Counted from the stretch's first letter, positions 51,411-62,310 are shown. The stretch is DNA of 64,000 nucleotides from an uncultured Pelagibacteraceae bacterium (GCA_902529645.1 CABZXO010000002.1:62001-126000), one strand, 5' to 3'. The notes: a model not told the origin generated them from the sequence alone. Translations and numbers: made by a program.

Positions 51411-53494
51411 CAGAGAACATCTCTTTTGCCAACATGATTTGCTTTACTAACTACTCCTTCGGACTCCATCATATCAATAATTCTTGCAGCTCTATTATAA
51501 CCTATTTGGAGCTTTCTTTGTAAAAATGATGTTGAGGCTTTACCTTCAGACCTAATTATTTCTACCGCTTGTTGATATAAATCATCTTTATCTCCAAGAT
51601 TTTGATTTTCATTAATTTCTTTCTCATCAGCAAAATTTAATATCTCATCAACATAATCTGGTTCGGCCTGCGATCTTAATGAATTATTTATTTTTTCAAT
51701 TTCAACATCTGAAACAAAAGGCGCATGTATCCTTACTATTCTATTCGCAGATGACATATACAACATATCTCCCTTTCCTAGTAATTGCTCAGCCCCTTGT
51801 TCACCAAGAATAGTTCTACTATCGATTTTTGAGGTAACCTGAAAAGATATCCTAGTAGGAAAATTGGCTTTTATTGTGCCAGTGATTACATCAACACTAG
51901 GTCTTTGCGTAGCCATAATAATATGAATTCCTGCAGCTCGTGCCATTTGCGATAATTTTTGAATATAATTCTCAATTTCTTTGCCTGCTACCAACATCAG
52001 GTCTGACATTTCATCAACGACCACAACAATATATGGCATAGGTAGTTTATGTTTTGAATTGTAACCATCAATATTTCTAACACCTTCTTTAGTCATTAAC
52101 CGGTATCTACTCTCCATCTCCTTGACCACCCAACCTAAAACTGATGCTGCTTTTTTAGCTTCTGTAATAACTGGGCACAACAAATGAGGAATTCCTTCGT
52201 ATGTAGATAATTCAAGCATTTTTGGATCAATTAAAATAAATTTACACTTTTCAGGAGTATGACGATAGAGAAGAGATAAAATAATTGTATTGATACAAAC
52301 AGATTTACCCGATCCTGTAGTACCAGCAATCAAAAGGTGAGGCATTGAGGATAAATCGCCAACCAAAGGTTTGCCCGAAATACTTTTACCTAATGCAACA
52401 GGTAATTTAATTTCTTTTTTTTTAAAATCAGAGTTATTTAAAATTTCACTTAAATAAACATTTTCTCTTTTGTTATTAGGAAGCTCTATACCTATTGTGT
52501 TACTTCCTGGTATAGTTGCAATTCTTGCAGATTCTGAGCTTGTATTTCTAGCTATATCATCTGACAAGTTAATTATTTTGGAAACCTTTACTCCAGCTGC
52601 TGGTTCAAATTCATTCAGAGTTACAACAGGTCCACGACTTGTTTTTTTAATAGTACCATTCACACCAAAGTCTAGTAGTATTTTTTCTAAAAACTCAGGA
52701 TCATTATTTTCATTTTTATCGATGTTATCCCTTTCTTTTTTTGTTGGCTCTTTTAATAATTCTAAACTTGGTAATCTAAATTTTATCTTATTTGTGTCTT
52801 TGTTTTCAGTTTTTATAAAAGGCAAATCTTCTTGTATTAGATTTTTAATTTCATCTTGTGGGATATACTCATTTATAATTTCATTTTTGTTAGTATAGTT
52901 TTTCTGATTTTTATTTTTAAAACTAACAATAATTTTCTTTAAGACTTTATAAAATTTTATAGGATGAAAATTAATACTTATCAAAAAAAATATTAAAACC
53001 AAAATTATTAAAATATAATAAAAAATATTTTCATTGAATTGAACTAGAGAAATTAAAAAAGTTTGATTTAGGTAAAATCCAACAAATCCCCCGTTTCCAT
53101 TAATAAATAAAGTAAATGCATTTGAGTAAAAATAAGAAAAAAATAATGTACCGATTAAAATATAAAATATTGAAAAAAAAATATTTTCAATAATCAAGAA
53201 GAATTCTTTTGTTTTAAAAATATTAATTCCAGTAAAAATTAGTGTCAAAGAAAATAGGTAAGAAATTAACCCTATCGATTGAAAAAACAAATCTGATATA
53301 AAACTACCTTTATAACCTAAAATATTGTCTATTTCTTTAGTATCAGGAAAAATAAAATTTGGATCCTCTGGTGAATAGCTTAATAAAGATATTAATAATA
53401 ATGTTCCGGCTATTAATACAAACAGTCCGCAAATTTCCACAATTCTTTTAATACCAAAATTAATTAATAAATTAGCTGTTTTTTTAATATCCAT
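51410..53494 (-). CDS. ftsK: DNA translocase FtsK/SpoIIIE
   Basis: N-terminal TM helices, GTTGSGKSVCINTI, C-terminal gamma domain SFLQRKLQIGYNRAARIIDMME. Confidence 0.97.
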   Translation of the reverse strand: MDIKKTANLLINFGIKRIVEICGLFVLIAGTLLLISLLSYSPEDPNFIFPDTKEIDNILGYKGSFISDLFFQSIGLISYLFSLTLIFTGINIFKTKEFFLIIENIFFSIFYILIGTLFFSYFYSNAFTLFINGNGGFVGFYLNQTFLISLVQFNENIFYYILIILVLIFFLISINFHPIKFYKVLKKIIVSFKNKNQKNYTNKNEIINEYIPQDEIKNLIQEDLPFIKTENKDTNKIKFRLPSLELLKEPTKKERDNIDKNENNDPEFLEKILLDFGVNGTIKKTSRGPVVTLNEFEPAAGVKVSKIINLSDDIARNTSSESARIATIPGSNTIGIELPNNKRENVYLSEILNNSDFKKKEIKLPVALGKSISGKPLVGDLSSMPHLLIAGTTGSGKSVCINTIILSLLYRHTPEKCKFILIDPKMLELSTYEGIPHLLCPVITEAKKAASVLGWVVKEMESRYRLMTKEGVRNIDGYNSKHKLPMPYIVVVVDEMSDLMLVAGKEIENYIQKLSQMARAAGIHIIMATQRPSVDVITGTIKANFPTRISFQVTSKIDSRTILGEQGAEQLLGKGDMLYMSSANRIVRIHAPFVSDVEIEKINNSLRSQAEPDYVDEILNFADEKEINENQNLGDKDDLYQQAVEIIRSEGKASTSFLQRKLQIGYNRAARIIDMMESEGVVSKANHVGKRDVL

Positions 53495-53556
53495 AAATAT
53501 GAATCAATTTTATCACTTTGTATCATCTAATTTTTGTTGTTAAAATTAAAAATAAT

Positions 53557-54630
53557 ATGAAAGTTTGTATACTTGGATCTGGATTATCTGCTTTAACTTT
53601 AGCAAAAGCATTAGTTAATGAAAATATTAGTGTTGATATGGTTTCCTCAGAAAAAAAATTAAAAAAAAATTTTTCAAGGACTATTGGTATTTCTAAGAGT
53701 AATTTTGAATATATAAACAAAAATATAATTAATATTGAAAAAATTATTTGGAAATTAAAAAAAATTGAAATTTACAGTGATAACTTGAAAAATGAAAAGA
53801 TATTGAATTTTGAAAATAATGAACAACTTTTTTCAATTGTAAGAAATTTTAAGTTATATGAAATTTTGAAAAAAAGCCTCCTTCAAAGTAAAATATTTAA
53901 AATATTAAAATCTCAAAAAAATTTGATTTTTCTCGATAAATATAATTTGATTATAAATACAGATTACTCCAATTTATTTACTAAAAAATATTTTAATAAA
54001 AAAATAGTAAAAACATATAATAGTCATGCGTATACTACTATTATAAAACATGAGAAAATAATTAATGACACTGCATTTCAAATATTTACTAAAAAGGGGC
54101 CTTTAGCTTTTTTACCAATTTCCAAAAATGAAACCTCAATTGTATATTCAATTAATGGAGTAAAAAATAATAACCATGAGTATGTTAGAAGTTTAATTAA
54201 TCAATACAATTTTAAGTACAAAATAAAGGAAATTAAAAAACTTGATACATTTGAGCTGAAATCTTTTAATTTGAGATCTTATTATCATGACAAAATTTTA
54301 GCTTTTGGTGACTTACTTCATAGAATTCATCCACTTGCTGGTCAAGGTTTTAATATGACTATTAGAGATATGAATATTTTGATTAAAATAATTAAACAAA
54401 AAATTAATTTAGGTCTACCACTTGATAAATCTGTGAATGACCAATTTGAAAAAAAATTAAAACACAAAAATTATATCTTTTCAAATGCTATAGATTTAAT
54501 TCATGAGTTTTTTAACTTAGAGAGAAAACATAATAATAGTTATTTGAGTAAATCAGTTAGTTTTTTAGGAAAAAACCCTTCTATAAATAAAATTTTTACC
54601 AAAATTGCTGACGAAGGAATAACTTTTTAG
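53557..54630 (+). CDS. UbiH/UbiF-like FAD-dependent monooxygenase
   Basis: ILGSGLSALTLAKALV, LAFGDLLHRIHPLAGQGFNMTIRD. Confidence 0.85.
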   Translation: MKVCILGSGLSALTLAKALVNENISVDMVSSEKKLKKNFSRTIGISKSNFEYINKNIINIEKIIWKLKKIEIYSDNLKNEKILNFENNEQLFSIVRNFKLYEILKKSLLQSKIFKILKSQKNLIFLDKYNLIINTDYSNLFTKKYFNKKIVKTYNSHAYTTIIKHEKIINDTAFQIFTKKGPLAFLPISKNETSIVYSINGVKNNNHEYVRSLINQYNFKYKIKEIKKLDTFELKSFNLRSYYHDKILAFGDLLHRIHPLAGQGFNMTIRDMNILIKIIKQKINLGLPLDKSVNDQFEKKLKHKNYIFSNAIDLIHEFFNLERKHNNSYLSKSVSFLGKNPSINKIFTKIADEGITF

Positions 54631-55275
54631 TTATTGGATTGTGGTATTATTGAAATTATCAAAAGTATAAGTAGTTAATATCTCAGATATTTTATTTTTT
54701 CTAATATCTAAGTTTTCCGTTTCTAATAAAACTTGTTTTTCTTCCAAGGAAAATGGAGAAGCCATAGCAAGAGCATTGATAGTTTCATCTAGACTTTGAT
54801 TTTCTAAAGCTTTCCAATTTATTATAAATCCTTTTTTTTCAAATAATGATTTTAAATCTTTAAAAATCAATTCAAGATCAGAAAATTTTAAATTTTCTTT
54901 TTTATCACTTAAATCGTCACGGAAGTTTTTAAAATCTACCTCTAAAATTCTATAATTATTTTCGGTACTCATTTCTCTTATCGTTTTAAATCTTATCAAA
55001 CCTTTGAGTTCAATTAAATATCTTCCATCTTCTGTTTCTCTAAAACTCGTTATTTTTCCAAGGCAGCCCACATTATACAATTTAGGTATTACCTTTCGTT
55101 CATTTGAATTTTTGGGTTGTATCATCCCAATGAACTTATTTGATTTCATACTATCATTGATCATATCAATATACCGTGGTTCAAAAATATTTAAGGGAAC
55201 AGTTGTTTTGGGAAAAATAATAAAATTACTTAATGGAAATACAGGAATTTTATTTGGTAATTCTGCAAATGTCAT
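54631..55275 (-). CDS. LON substrate-binding domain protein
   Basis: IPVFPLSNFIIFPKTTVPLNIFEPRYIDMI, YNVGCLGKI. Confidence 0.93.
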   Translation of the reverse strand: MTFAELPNKIPVFPLSNFIIFPKTTVPLNIFEPRYIDMINDSMKSNKFIGMIQPKNSNERKVIPKLYNVGCLGKITSFRETEDGRYLIELKGLIRFKTIREMSTENNYRILEVDFKNFRDDLSDKKENLKFSDLELIFKDLKSLFEKKGFIINWKALENQSLDETINALAMASPFSLEEKQVLLETENLDIRKNKISEILTTYTFDNFNNTTIQ

Positions 55276-55293
55276 ATTGTAAGTTTATCTAAA

Positions 55294-56610
55294 TTATTTT
55301 AACAGATAATAATAAGATTGGTATTTTTTTTCATCATATCTTTTTATCGCACTTCTCACTTGCAAAAAACTATTTGTTTTATTAAATAATTTATTGTTAT
55401 TATTAAAATCCAGTAAGTCTTTTTTTGAGTTTATTTCACAAAATTTTAAAATTTTTTTAGTTTCTATTTCTTTTTGATTTGTCAGTTTATTTAAATCAAC
55501 ATCAATTATTCTATTAGGATATTTTTTTTTAAAATAATTCATAGTTTTTTTATACAATCTAATATAATAAATTATGTCTTCAATTTTATGACTCCAGGAT
55601 AATTCAGGTAGCATGGTTTGATATATTGCAATTACCGCATCTTTAAAATTTCTATAAGTATGTACAAACTTCGAATTTGGAAAAAATTCTAATATAATCT
55701 CTATGTTAAAAAAATTTTCTAAAGATTTATCAAGGAATATGTTATTCTCGAAATTGTTGTATTTTTCGTTTAAATTTTCTTGAAAAATTTTCCTATTAAT
55801 TTCTAGCTGATAATTTTTATTATCAAAATTTTTTGAGTAAATTTTATTACCTATCTGATTTAAAATTGATGTATTGATTGCATGAAATTCTCCAACTGAA
55901 GTAATATTTTCAGCATTATGTGTAATAATTGTCTCAACTAATGTCGAGCCTGATCTTGGCAAACCTACAATAAAAATATGCTTCGAATCATTAAATTTAT
56001 TTATTGATTTAAAATTATCAGAAAATTTTGTTTTATTATAAAAATTTGAAATTATATTTTTATAATAAAAATTTGATTGATTATTAAAAACTAAATTTGC
56101 TTTGTAACATTGATTATGTGAAAGTGATAAATAATTTATTTCATTTTTAATATTTTTATTTTTTTTTTCTATTTTAGAAAAAATAAAATTAATTAAACTG
56201 TTATCAAAAAGAGATATTTTTCCTTCATTTTTTAATGATTTTAAATTCTTATAAACCTTAGGAGTTATATTATTAATATTAAGAGAAAATAAACCATAAT
56301 ATGATTTTATATCTTTAGAATTTAAAGATATTAAATCTAAATATAATCTTTCAGCATCTTTAATTTTTCCAACAGCTTGTAAACTTAGAGCTAAATTAAA
56401 TAGAACATTTGGTGTATTCGGTTGAATTTGATTACATTTTTTAAAAAAAAGAATGCTTTTATTTAAGTCATTAAGTTCGTAATAAATTTTTCCAATATGA
56501 AAGTTTGCTCTTAAATCATTTGGTTTATCATTTAATATTGTTTTGAAAAAATATAAAGCTTTGGCAAATTGTTTATTTTTAATTAGTAATTTACCCAAAT
56601 CATAAGACAT
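55294..56610 (-). CDS. TPR-repeat sulfotransferase family protein (paralogue of 33965-35527)
   Basis: TPRs then HIFIVGLPRSGSTLVETIITHNAENITSVGEFHAIN. Confidence 0.87.
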   Translation of the reverse strand: MSYDLGKLLIKNKQFAKALYFFKTILNDKPNDLRANFHIGKIYYELNDLNKSILFFKKCNQIQPNTPNVLFNLALSLQAVGKIKDAERLYLDLISLNSKDIKSYYGLFSLNINNITPKVYKNLKSLKNEGKISLFDNSLINFIFSKIEKKNKNIKNEINYLSLSHNQCYKANLVFNNQSNFYYKNIISNFYNKTKFSDNFKSINKFNDSKHIFIVGLPRSGSTLVETIITHNAENITSVGEFHAINTSILNQIGNKIYSKNFDNKNYQLEINRKIFQENLNEKYNNFENNIFLDKSLENFFNIEIILEFFPNSKFVHTYRNFKDAVIAIYQTMLPELSWSHKIEDIIYYIRLYKKTMNYFKKKYPNRIIDVDLNKLTNQKEIETKKILKFCEINSKKDLLDFNNNNKLFNKTNSFLQVRSAIKRYDEKKYQSYYYLLK

Positions 56611-56622
56611 AAATATATAAAA

Positions 56623-57939
56623 TTAATTAAATAAATTTTTTTTTCTCATTTCGATTTTTTGCAGTTCAATATGTGAAAGATGATTAATTTCTATATTATA
56701 TTTGTAAACTTTTTTGTAAGAATTATCTCCAATAATTTTAGCGTATATAAGCCAGTTCTTAATTATTAAAAAGTCTGGAAGATTGAATATATTTAAAGTG
56801 CTATTAAAGATTCTCTCTTTTTTATTTTCTATTATAAAATTTTCTTCATCAAATTTTTTTTCAATATCTGACCAATTTTTTTTATATATTTGATTAAAAA
56901 CATTCTCATTTATATTTTTGTAACTCTCAAATTTTTCGTAATATTCAGTACAGCCGTGCTTTATTTCGATTTTATTTATATTTATTTTTTCCTGGAGGTC
57001 ATTTATAATATTTCTTTTAATATTTGCTGCTTCAATTAAAGAATCACAAAAAATATATCCTTTGTAATTACCATTAACATTTTTTCTTAATTCAACAATA
57101 CACTTTCTGATATTATCTTTTTCAAGAACTAAATTATTAAAATAAAAATATAATTTTAATAATTCTAAAACATTATTTAGATTTATTTGAACTTTATAGC
57201 AATTAAAACAAAATTTCGGAATTATTTCATGTTTTGCAAAAATATTTAAGTGTCTTTCACAGTTCAAATTTATTTTATTTTTCCTAAAAATTTGAGTATG
57301 TGGATAATTCAAATTAAAATTACCACTATTTAGAATTTCCTGGGATTTATTTAATATTTTTTTTATTTGAAAATTTTCTAAAAATATTTCTTTTGTATTT
57401 TTTAAATTTAATTTCTTAATATCGTCATTAATTTTTAAAATTAAATTTTGATTTTTTTTAGGTGCAAAATAGTTTAAAATATCGATTAGATTGTTTTTTA
57501 ACTTATTGTTTTCAGGTACTAATTTTAAAGCATCTAAACAAAATTTAATAGATAATTCATAATTACCTAATAATTTATTTGTAACACAAAAATTTTCATA
57601 AGCAGGAACATATTTATTATTATCATCAATTGATTTTTTAAATAATTCAGAGGCTTCAGAAAATCTTCCAAGTTTATACAATGTAACCCCCATATTATTT
57701 AAAATTTCAAAGTTAGTTCTTTCTTTGGGAATTTTTTGATAATGTAGAAGTGATTTTCTCCAATCTTTTTTGTTTAAATAAATTAAAGCTTTTAATTTGT
57801 TTATATAATTAGCGTCTTCTTTTTTAGCTAATAATTTATCTAAAAATTCTAAAGCTTCGTTGAATTCTTTGTTTTTAATAAAATTAAAGACAGGTAGGAA
57901 CAATTTTTTTGAAAAATTATGATTATTATTTTTTGTCAT
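56623..57939 (-). CDS. TPR-repeat protein with Cys-rich C-terminal domain of unknown function
   Basis: N-terminal TPRs; CERHLNIFAKHEIIPKFCFNCYKVQI, RKCIVELRKNVNGNYKGYIFCDSL, KHGCTEYYEKF. Confidence 0.75.
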   Translation of the reverse strand: MTKNNNHNFSKKLFLPVFNFIKNKEFNEALEFLDKLLAKKEDANYINKLKALIYLNKKDWRKSLLHYQKIPKERTNFEILNNMGVTLYKLGRFSEASELFKKSIDDNNKYVPAYENFCVTNKLLGNYELSIKFCLDALKLVPENNKLKNNLIDILNYFAPKKNQNLILKINDDIKKLNLKNTKEIFLENFQIKKILNKSQEILNSGNFNLNYPHTQIFRKNKINLNCERHLNIFAKHEIIPKFCFNCYKVQINLNNVLELLKLYFYFNNLVLEKDNIRKCIVELRKNVNGNYKGYIFCDSLIEAANIKRNIINDLQEKININKIEIKHGCTEYYEKFESYKNINENVFNQIYKKNWSDIEKKFDEENFIIENKKERIFNSTLNIFNLPDFLIIKNWLIYAKIIGDNSYKKVYKYNIEINHLSHIELQKIEMRKKNLFN

Positions 57940-58031
57940 AAAAATTTTACTTTATATTAATTTTTATCACAGCTGCTAACTATTACTTGCAAAATTTAAA
58001 AAAGCCTTTAACTTTAGTACTTATATAATAA

Positions 58032-58106
58032 GCGGGCATAGCTCAGTGGTAGAGCGTCTCGTTGCCAACGAGAAGGTCGAGGGTTCGACCCCCTTTGCCC
58101 GCTCCA
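58032..58106 (+). tRNA. tRNA-Gly (anticodon GCC), CCA encoded
   Basis: GCGGGCA/TGCCCGC acceptor, anticodon loop TTGCCAA, GGTTCGACC T-arm, 3' CCA. Confidence 0.98.
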
Positions 58107-58121
58107 TTAATAAGGTATTTT

Positions 58122-58466
58122 ATGAGTGATTTAGCAAATAAAAAGTGTGTGCCATGTGAGGGAAATATTCCTCCTTTTAATGTTGATGAAATACATAAAT
58201 ATTTAAAAAAAGTTGATGGCTGGCAAGTTTTAGAAGATAAAATCGACGGTTTTCATTTAATAAAAAATTTTAAATTTGATAATTTTTTACAAAGTCAGGA
58301 GTTTGTAAATAAAGTTGGAGAAGTTGCTGAGTTAGAGGGTCACCACCCTGATTTATGGTTTGGATGGGGTTATGCAAAGATTAAAATATATACACATGCA
58401 ATTAAAGGTTTAGCAGAAAGCGATTTTATCCTCGCAGCAAAAATTGATCAAATATCTAATGCCTAA
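58122..58466 (+). CDS. phhB: pterin-4a-carbinolamine dehydratase
   Basis: VDGWQVLEDKIDGFHLIKNFKFDNF, ELEGHHPDLWFGWGYAKIKIYTHAIKGL. Confidence 0.95.
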   Translation: MSDLANKKCVPCEGNIPPFNVDEIHKYLKKVDGWQVLEDKIDGFHLIKNFKFDNFLQSQEFVNKVGEVAELEGHHPDLWFGWGYAKIKIYTHAIKGLAESDFILAAKIDQISNA

Positions 58467-59994
58467 AGTGTCTTGTCTTTGAAAAAAGAAGCACAGTATC
58501 GGTTTCATTAGCAAAATTAATTATTTCTTTATCTCTTATTGATCCAGATGGTTGAACAATCGCTCTAACACCAGATTGGACTAATTTTTCAATACCATCT
58601 ATAAAAGGAAAAAAGGCATCTGAGGCAGCAACTAAATTATCATTTTGAAGATCAAATTTTTTCATTTTATTTATTGCTATTTGACAGCTGTCTAATCTAC
58701 TTGGCTGGCCAGAACCAATTCCAACCGTTGTTTCATTAGACGCTAATACTATTGCATTTGATTTAACGTATCTGCATACATTAAAAGCAAATATAAGGTC
58801 TTTAAATTGTTTTAATGTTGGTTTTTTTTTGGAGACTATTTTAAAATTTTTGTTCGAAAATAAATTTAAGTCTTCTGATTGTACCATTATATCTTGGTTA
58901 AATGATACAAATTTTAGAAGTTTTTCTGCTTTATAATTTGTTCCGTCAACTAATCTTAAGTTTTTTTTATTCTTCAATATTTTTATAGCTTTATTATCAA
59001 ATCCATTTGCAATTATTACCTCTATAAATAATTTATTTAATTCAACAGCCAAATTTTTAGTAATTTTAAAATTACAAGAAACTATTCCACCAAAAGCACT
59101 TATGGGGTCACAAGAAAGAGCGGATTTATAACTTTCTAAATTGTTATTTTTTGCAGAAACTCCACATGGATTTGCATGTTTAACTATGACTGTTCCTTTA
59201 CCCTTTGGTAAAGATCTTGAAATTGTTAGAGCACTAAATATGTCATTATAATTATTGTAACTTAGTTGTTTTCCATGAATTTGTTTTAAATTTGTATTCG
59301 AACTACTTGAATAGATTGCACTTTGTTGATGTGGATTTTCTCCATACCTAAGTTGTTCTGTAAGATTTCCATGAAAAATTTTTTTATCTGGGAAAATAGT
59401 ATTTGTTTTTTTATTAAAATAGTCTGAAATAACAGAGTCATAGTAAGCTGTTTCAGTGAAAGCTATCCTTGATAACTTTTCCCTAAAACTTGAGGAAGTG
59501 GATCCTTTGAATTTTTTTAATTCTTCAATTAATTCTTCATACTGATCTAAAGAAGTTATTACAGTTACATCATTATAATTTTTAGCTGCAGATCTAACCA
59601 TTGTAGGACCACCCACATCTATATTTTCTATTATCTTTTTTTGATTTTTTGTTTTTTTAAGGGTTTCTTCAAATGGATAAAAATTTACAACAACTAAATC
59701 TATATTTTCAAAATTATTGTCTTTTAAATCTTTAAGATGAGATTTTTTTTCTCTTTTATTTAAAATTCCAGCATGTATTTTTGGATGCAGAGTTTTTACC
59801 CTACCTTCTAAAATCTCAGGTGAATTTGTGAACTCAGATACTTCTAAACATTTAAATTTTAATTTTTTAATTTCTTTATATGTACCACCAGAACTAATTA
59901 TTTTAATTTTATTCTTTTTTAAAATATTTAATAGTGGTTTTAAGTTTTTTTTATTAGATACAGAAATAAGAGCTGTTTTGATTTTTTTCTTCAT
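58456..59994 (-). CDS. purH: bifunctional AICAR formyltransferase / IMP cyclohydrolase
   Basis: ALISVSNKKNL, FTNSPEILEGRVKTLHPKIHAGIL, LRYGENPHQ. Confidence 0.98.
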   Translation of the reverse strand: MKKKIKTALISVSNKKNLKPLLNILKKNKIKIISSGGTYKEIKKLKFKCLEVSEFTNSPEILEGRVKTLHPKIHAGILNKREKKSHLKDLKDNNFENIDLVVVNFYPFEETLKKTKNQKKIIENIDVGGPTMVRSAAKNYNDVTVITSLDQYEELIEELKKFKGSTSSSFREKLSRIAFTETAYYDSVISDYFNKKTNTIFPDKKIFHGNLTEQLRYGENPHQQSAIYSSSSNTNLKQIHGKQLSYNNYNDIFSALTISRSLPKGKGTVIVKHANPCGVSAKNNNLESYKSALSCDPISAFGGIVSCNFKITKNLAVELNKLFIEVIIANGFDNKAIKILKNKKNLRLVDGTNYKAEKLLKFVSFNQDIMVQSEDLNLFSNKNFKIVSKKKPTLKQFKDLIFAFNVCRYVKSNAIVLASNETTVGIGSGQPSRLDSCQIAINKMKKFDLQNDNLVAASDAFFPFIDGIEKLVQSGVRAIVQPSGSIRDKEIINFANETDTVLLFSKTRHFRH

Positions 59995-61619
59995 TATAAT
60001 TTACTGATCTCCCACTTTATTATCTGCTCTTTTTCATTATTCATTCCTGAGATAAAAATATTCTGGTTTTCTTTATATGAATTTTTATCACCGAAATATA
60101 AACCATTATCAATATTAATATCAAAATTATCACAACTAAATTTCCAACCCTCTTCATCTATTTCAATTAGTATAGATTTGTTATCTTGTGTTTTCATTAC
60201 TTTTGAGCTTGGATCAAGATGAAACCTAATATCAAATTTAATTTCTTTATCAGGTGTTTTTCTAAATAATTTATCATAACCAATAAATTTCATTTGTTCT
60301 GGATAAAACTCAATCTGTCTCTCATAATTTGTTCCAAATTTAATTAGATATCCATCATGTTTACCCGAAATTTTCCAATAATTATTTTCATAAACTACAT
60401 TTTTTTTTGATACTTTCAGTCCTTTATTTATAATTAAACCTTTTTGATTCCTAGTAAAATTGCAAGAAGAATAATCCTCAATGGTTAAAGCACAATGAAG
60501 AGATGTGCTTCTAGATAATTTATTAAATTTATTATTTCTATCTGAGTAATAACCAGCATTTGAAATTAATTTTTTTTCATTTGAAAATATCTCAAACGAT
60601 AAGGCACCTGCTTGATAGTCATTGGAAAAGGATTTATTGGGACTAGATCCAATATCAGCAGCAAGAATTATTTTTTTATTTTTTAGTACTGCATATCCAC
60701 CAAGTTCATTGATTTGATTTTTAAAAGTATAACCAAACCTTTTTAAATATTGATCAAATTCTTTATTTTCAGAAAAATAATTACCATTAAAAAATATATC
60801 TTGTTTTATATTTTGCCATATAAAAGCGTAACTTGACCCTAAATAATAAATGTTTTCATCAATATATTCAGGAATTAAACTTTGAGATTCTTTAAACCAC
60901 TCCCTAATAATAATAAAATATTTTAAATAAAATATAAGTTGTCGGATATTTCTTGATTTTGGAAACCCTTGATTATCAATCGAGGATTTAATGATATTTT
61001 TCAATAAATTTAATCCATTTACAAGATATTGTTTTTCATTTTTGTAAGCTAATCCAGTTAAAATAATTGCAGCACACCCAACCATTTTATTCTCCACTTC
61101 TTTTGAGTTATTGATTTCATTTAACAAGTGATTAGTTTGTTTTTGAATCATATAATTAAAGCTGGATCTATATTCTTGGTCACTGTCTTCATAAGTGAGT
61201 TGGTGATTTGATAACCATGAAATAATTCTTTTTGCTGTTAAATTAAATTCCCAGCTTTTTTTCTGATATTTACTATTATTTGAAATCCAATTTTTTATAA
61301 CTGTTTGTGTAGTTTTTTTTGAAGATTTTAAATCTAAGCTAAAAAACCAAAAAAAATTATTTAATTTTTCATAATCCTTTGAGCTTAAATTATTTTGCCA
61401 AAGTGACTCGGTAGCAAAGTCTTCAATTTTGTATTTTTTATTCTGGTATTTAATTATAGACGAAAGTAAATGAGGGCTTGGTTTATATTCAAAACCATTA
61501 TCAAAAGTTTTTGATATTTTTTTTTCGTAAAAATTTGAATTTTGATAAATTGATTTAAAACTTTCTTTTATATTAAAATAAAATTGACCTAAAATGCCTA
61601 AGGAATTTGTATTAATCAT
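59994..61619 (-). CDS. heparinase II/III family protein
   Basis: WQNNLSS..., ILAADIGSSPNKSFSNDYQAGALSFEI..LISNAGYYSDRNNKFNKLSRSTSLHCALTIEDYSSC. Confidence 0.88.
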   Translation of the reverse strand: MINTNSLGILGQFYFNIKESFKSIYQNSNFYEKKISKTFDNGFEYKPSPHLLSSIIKYQNKKYKIEDFATESLWQNNLSSKDYEKLNNFFWFFSLDLKSSKKTTQTVIKNWISNNSKYQKKSWEFNLTAKRIISWLSNHQLTYEDSDQEYRSSFNYMIQKQTNHLLNEINNSKEVENKMVGCAAIILTGLAYKNEKQYLVNGLNLLKNIIKSSIDNQGFPKSRNIRQLIFYLKYFIIIREWFKESQSLIPEYIDENIYYLGSSYAFIWQNIKQDIFFNGNYFSENKEFDQYLKRFGYTFKNQINELGGYAVLKNKKIILAADIGSSPNKSFSNDYQAGALSFEIFSNEKKLISNAGYYSDRNNKFNKLSRSTSLHCALTIEDYSSCNFTRNQKGLIINKGLKVSKKNVVYENNYWKISGKHDGYLIKFGTNYERQIEFYPEQMKFIGYDKLFRKTPDKEIKFDIRFHLDPSSKVMKTQDNKSILIEIDEEGWKFSCDNFDINIDNGLYFGDKNSYKENQNIFISGMNNEKEQIIKWEISKL

Positions 61620-61623
61620 TAAA

Positions 61624-62283
61624 TTATTTTAATTTTAATAAATTAATATTTTTCTTTATATCTCCATCATTACTTTTGAACACTGTAGTACCGGAAACAA
61701 GAATGTTTGCACCAGCATCAATTGCACTTTTGCAGTTATCAAAATTGATTCCACCATCAATTTCTATGTCAAAATTTAACTTTTTTTGCTCCCTTATTTT
61801 TTTTAATTCTTTAATTTTATCTAAAACTTCTGGCATAAATTTTTGCCCTCCAAATCCAGGATTTACACTCATAATCAGGACTAAATCTATTTGATCTAAT
61901 AAATCTATTATTAAATCAATTTTAGTTTCAGGATTAAGCGAAACTCCAACATTTTTATTTTTTTCTTTTATTTTTTTAATTGAATTTTCTAAATTATCAG
62001 TTGCCTCAGGATGAATAGTAATAATATCTGCTCCCGCATCAGCGTAAGCATCTATATATTTATGCACTGGTGATATCATCAAATGAACATCAAATATTAA
62101 TGAACAATGCTTTCTAAGAGCTTTAATTACCGGAGGTCCTATTGTTAAATTAGGAACAAAATGACCATCCATCACATCTACATGAATCATATCAGCCCCA
62201 CCTTCTTCAAGTCTTTTTATCTCTGTACCTAACTGACTAAAATCAGCCGATAGTATTGATGGTGAGATTTGTATATTTTTCAT
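61624..62283 (-). CDS. rpe: ribulose-phosphate 3-epimerase
   Basis: ISPSILSADFSQLGTEIKRLEEGGADMIHVDVMDGHFVPNLTIGPPVI. Confidence 0.98.
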   Translation of the reverse strand: MKNIQISPSILSADFSQLGTEIKRLEEGGADMIHVDVMDGHFVPNLTIGPPVIKALRKHCSLIFDVHLMISPVHKYIDAYADAGADIITIHPEATDNLENSIKKIKEKNKNVGVSLNPETKIDLIIDLLDQIDLVLIMSVNPGFGGQKFMPEVLDKIKELKKIREQKKLNFDIEIDGGINFDNCKSAIDAGANILVSGTTVFKSNDGDIKKNINLLKLK

Positions 62284-62310
62284 TGATTACTAGATTAACT
62301 AGTATCAATT

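Noticed and set aside
52470-52898. 142-aa plus-strand ORF opposite ftsK
   Set aside because: Antisense shadow; hydrophobic and Ser-rich composition expected from complementing this coding sequence.
58062-58121. N-terminal extension of phhB (MPTRRSRVRPPLPAPLIRYF)
   Set aside because: Overlaps the tRNA-Gly gene; the real start is the ATG at 58122.
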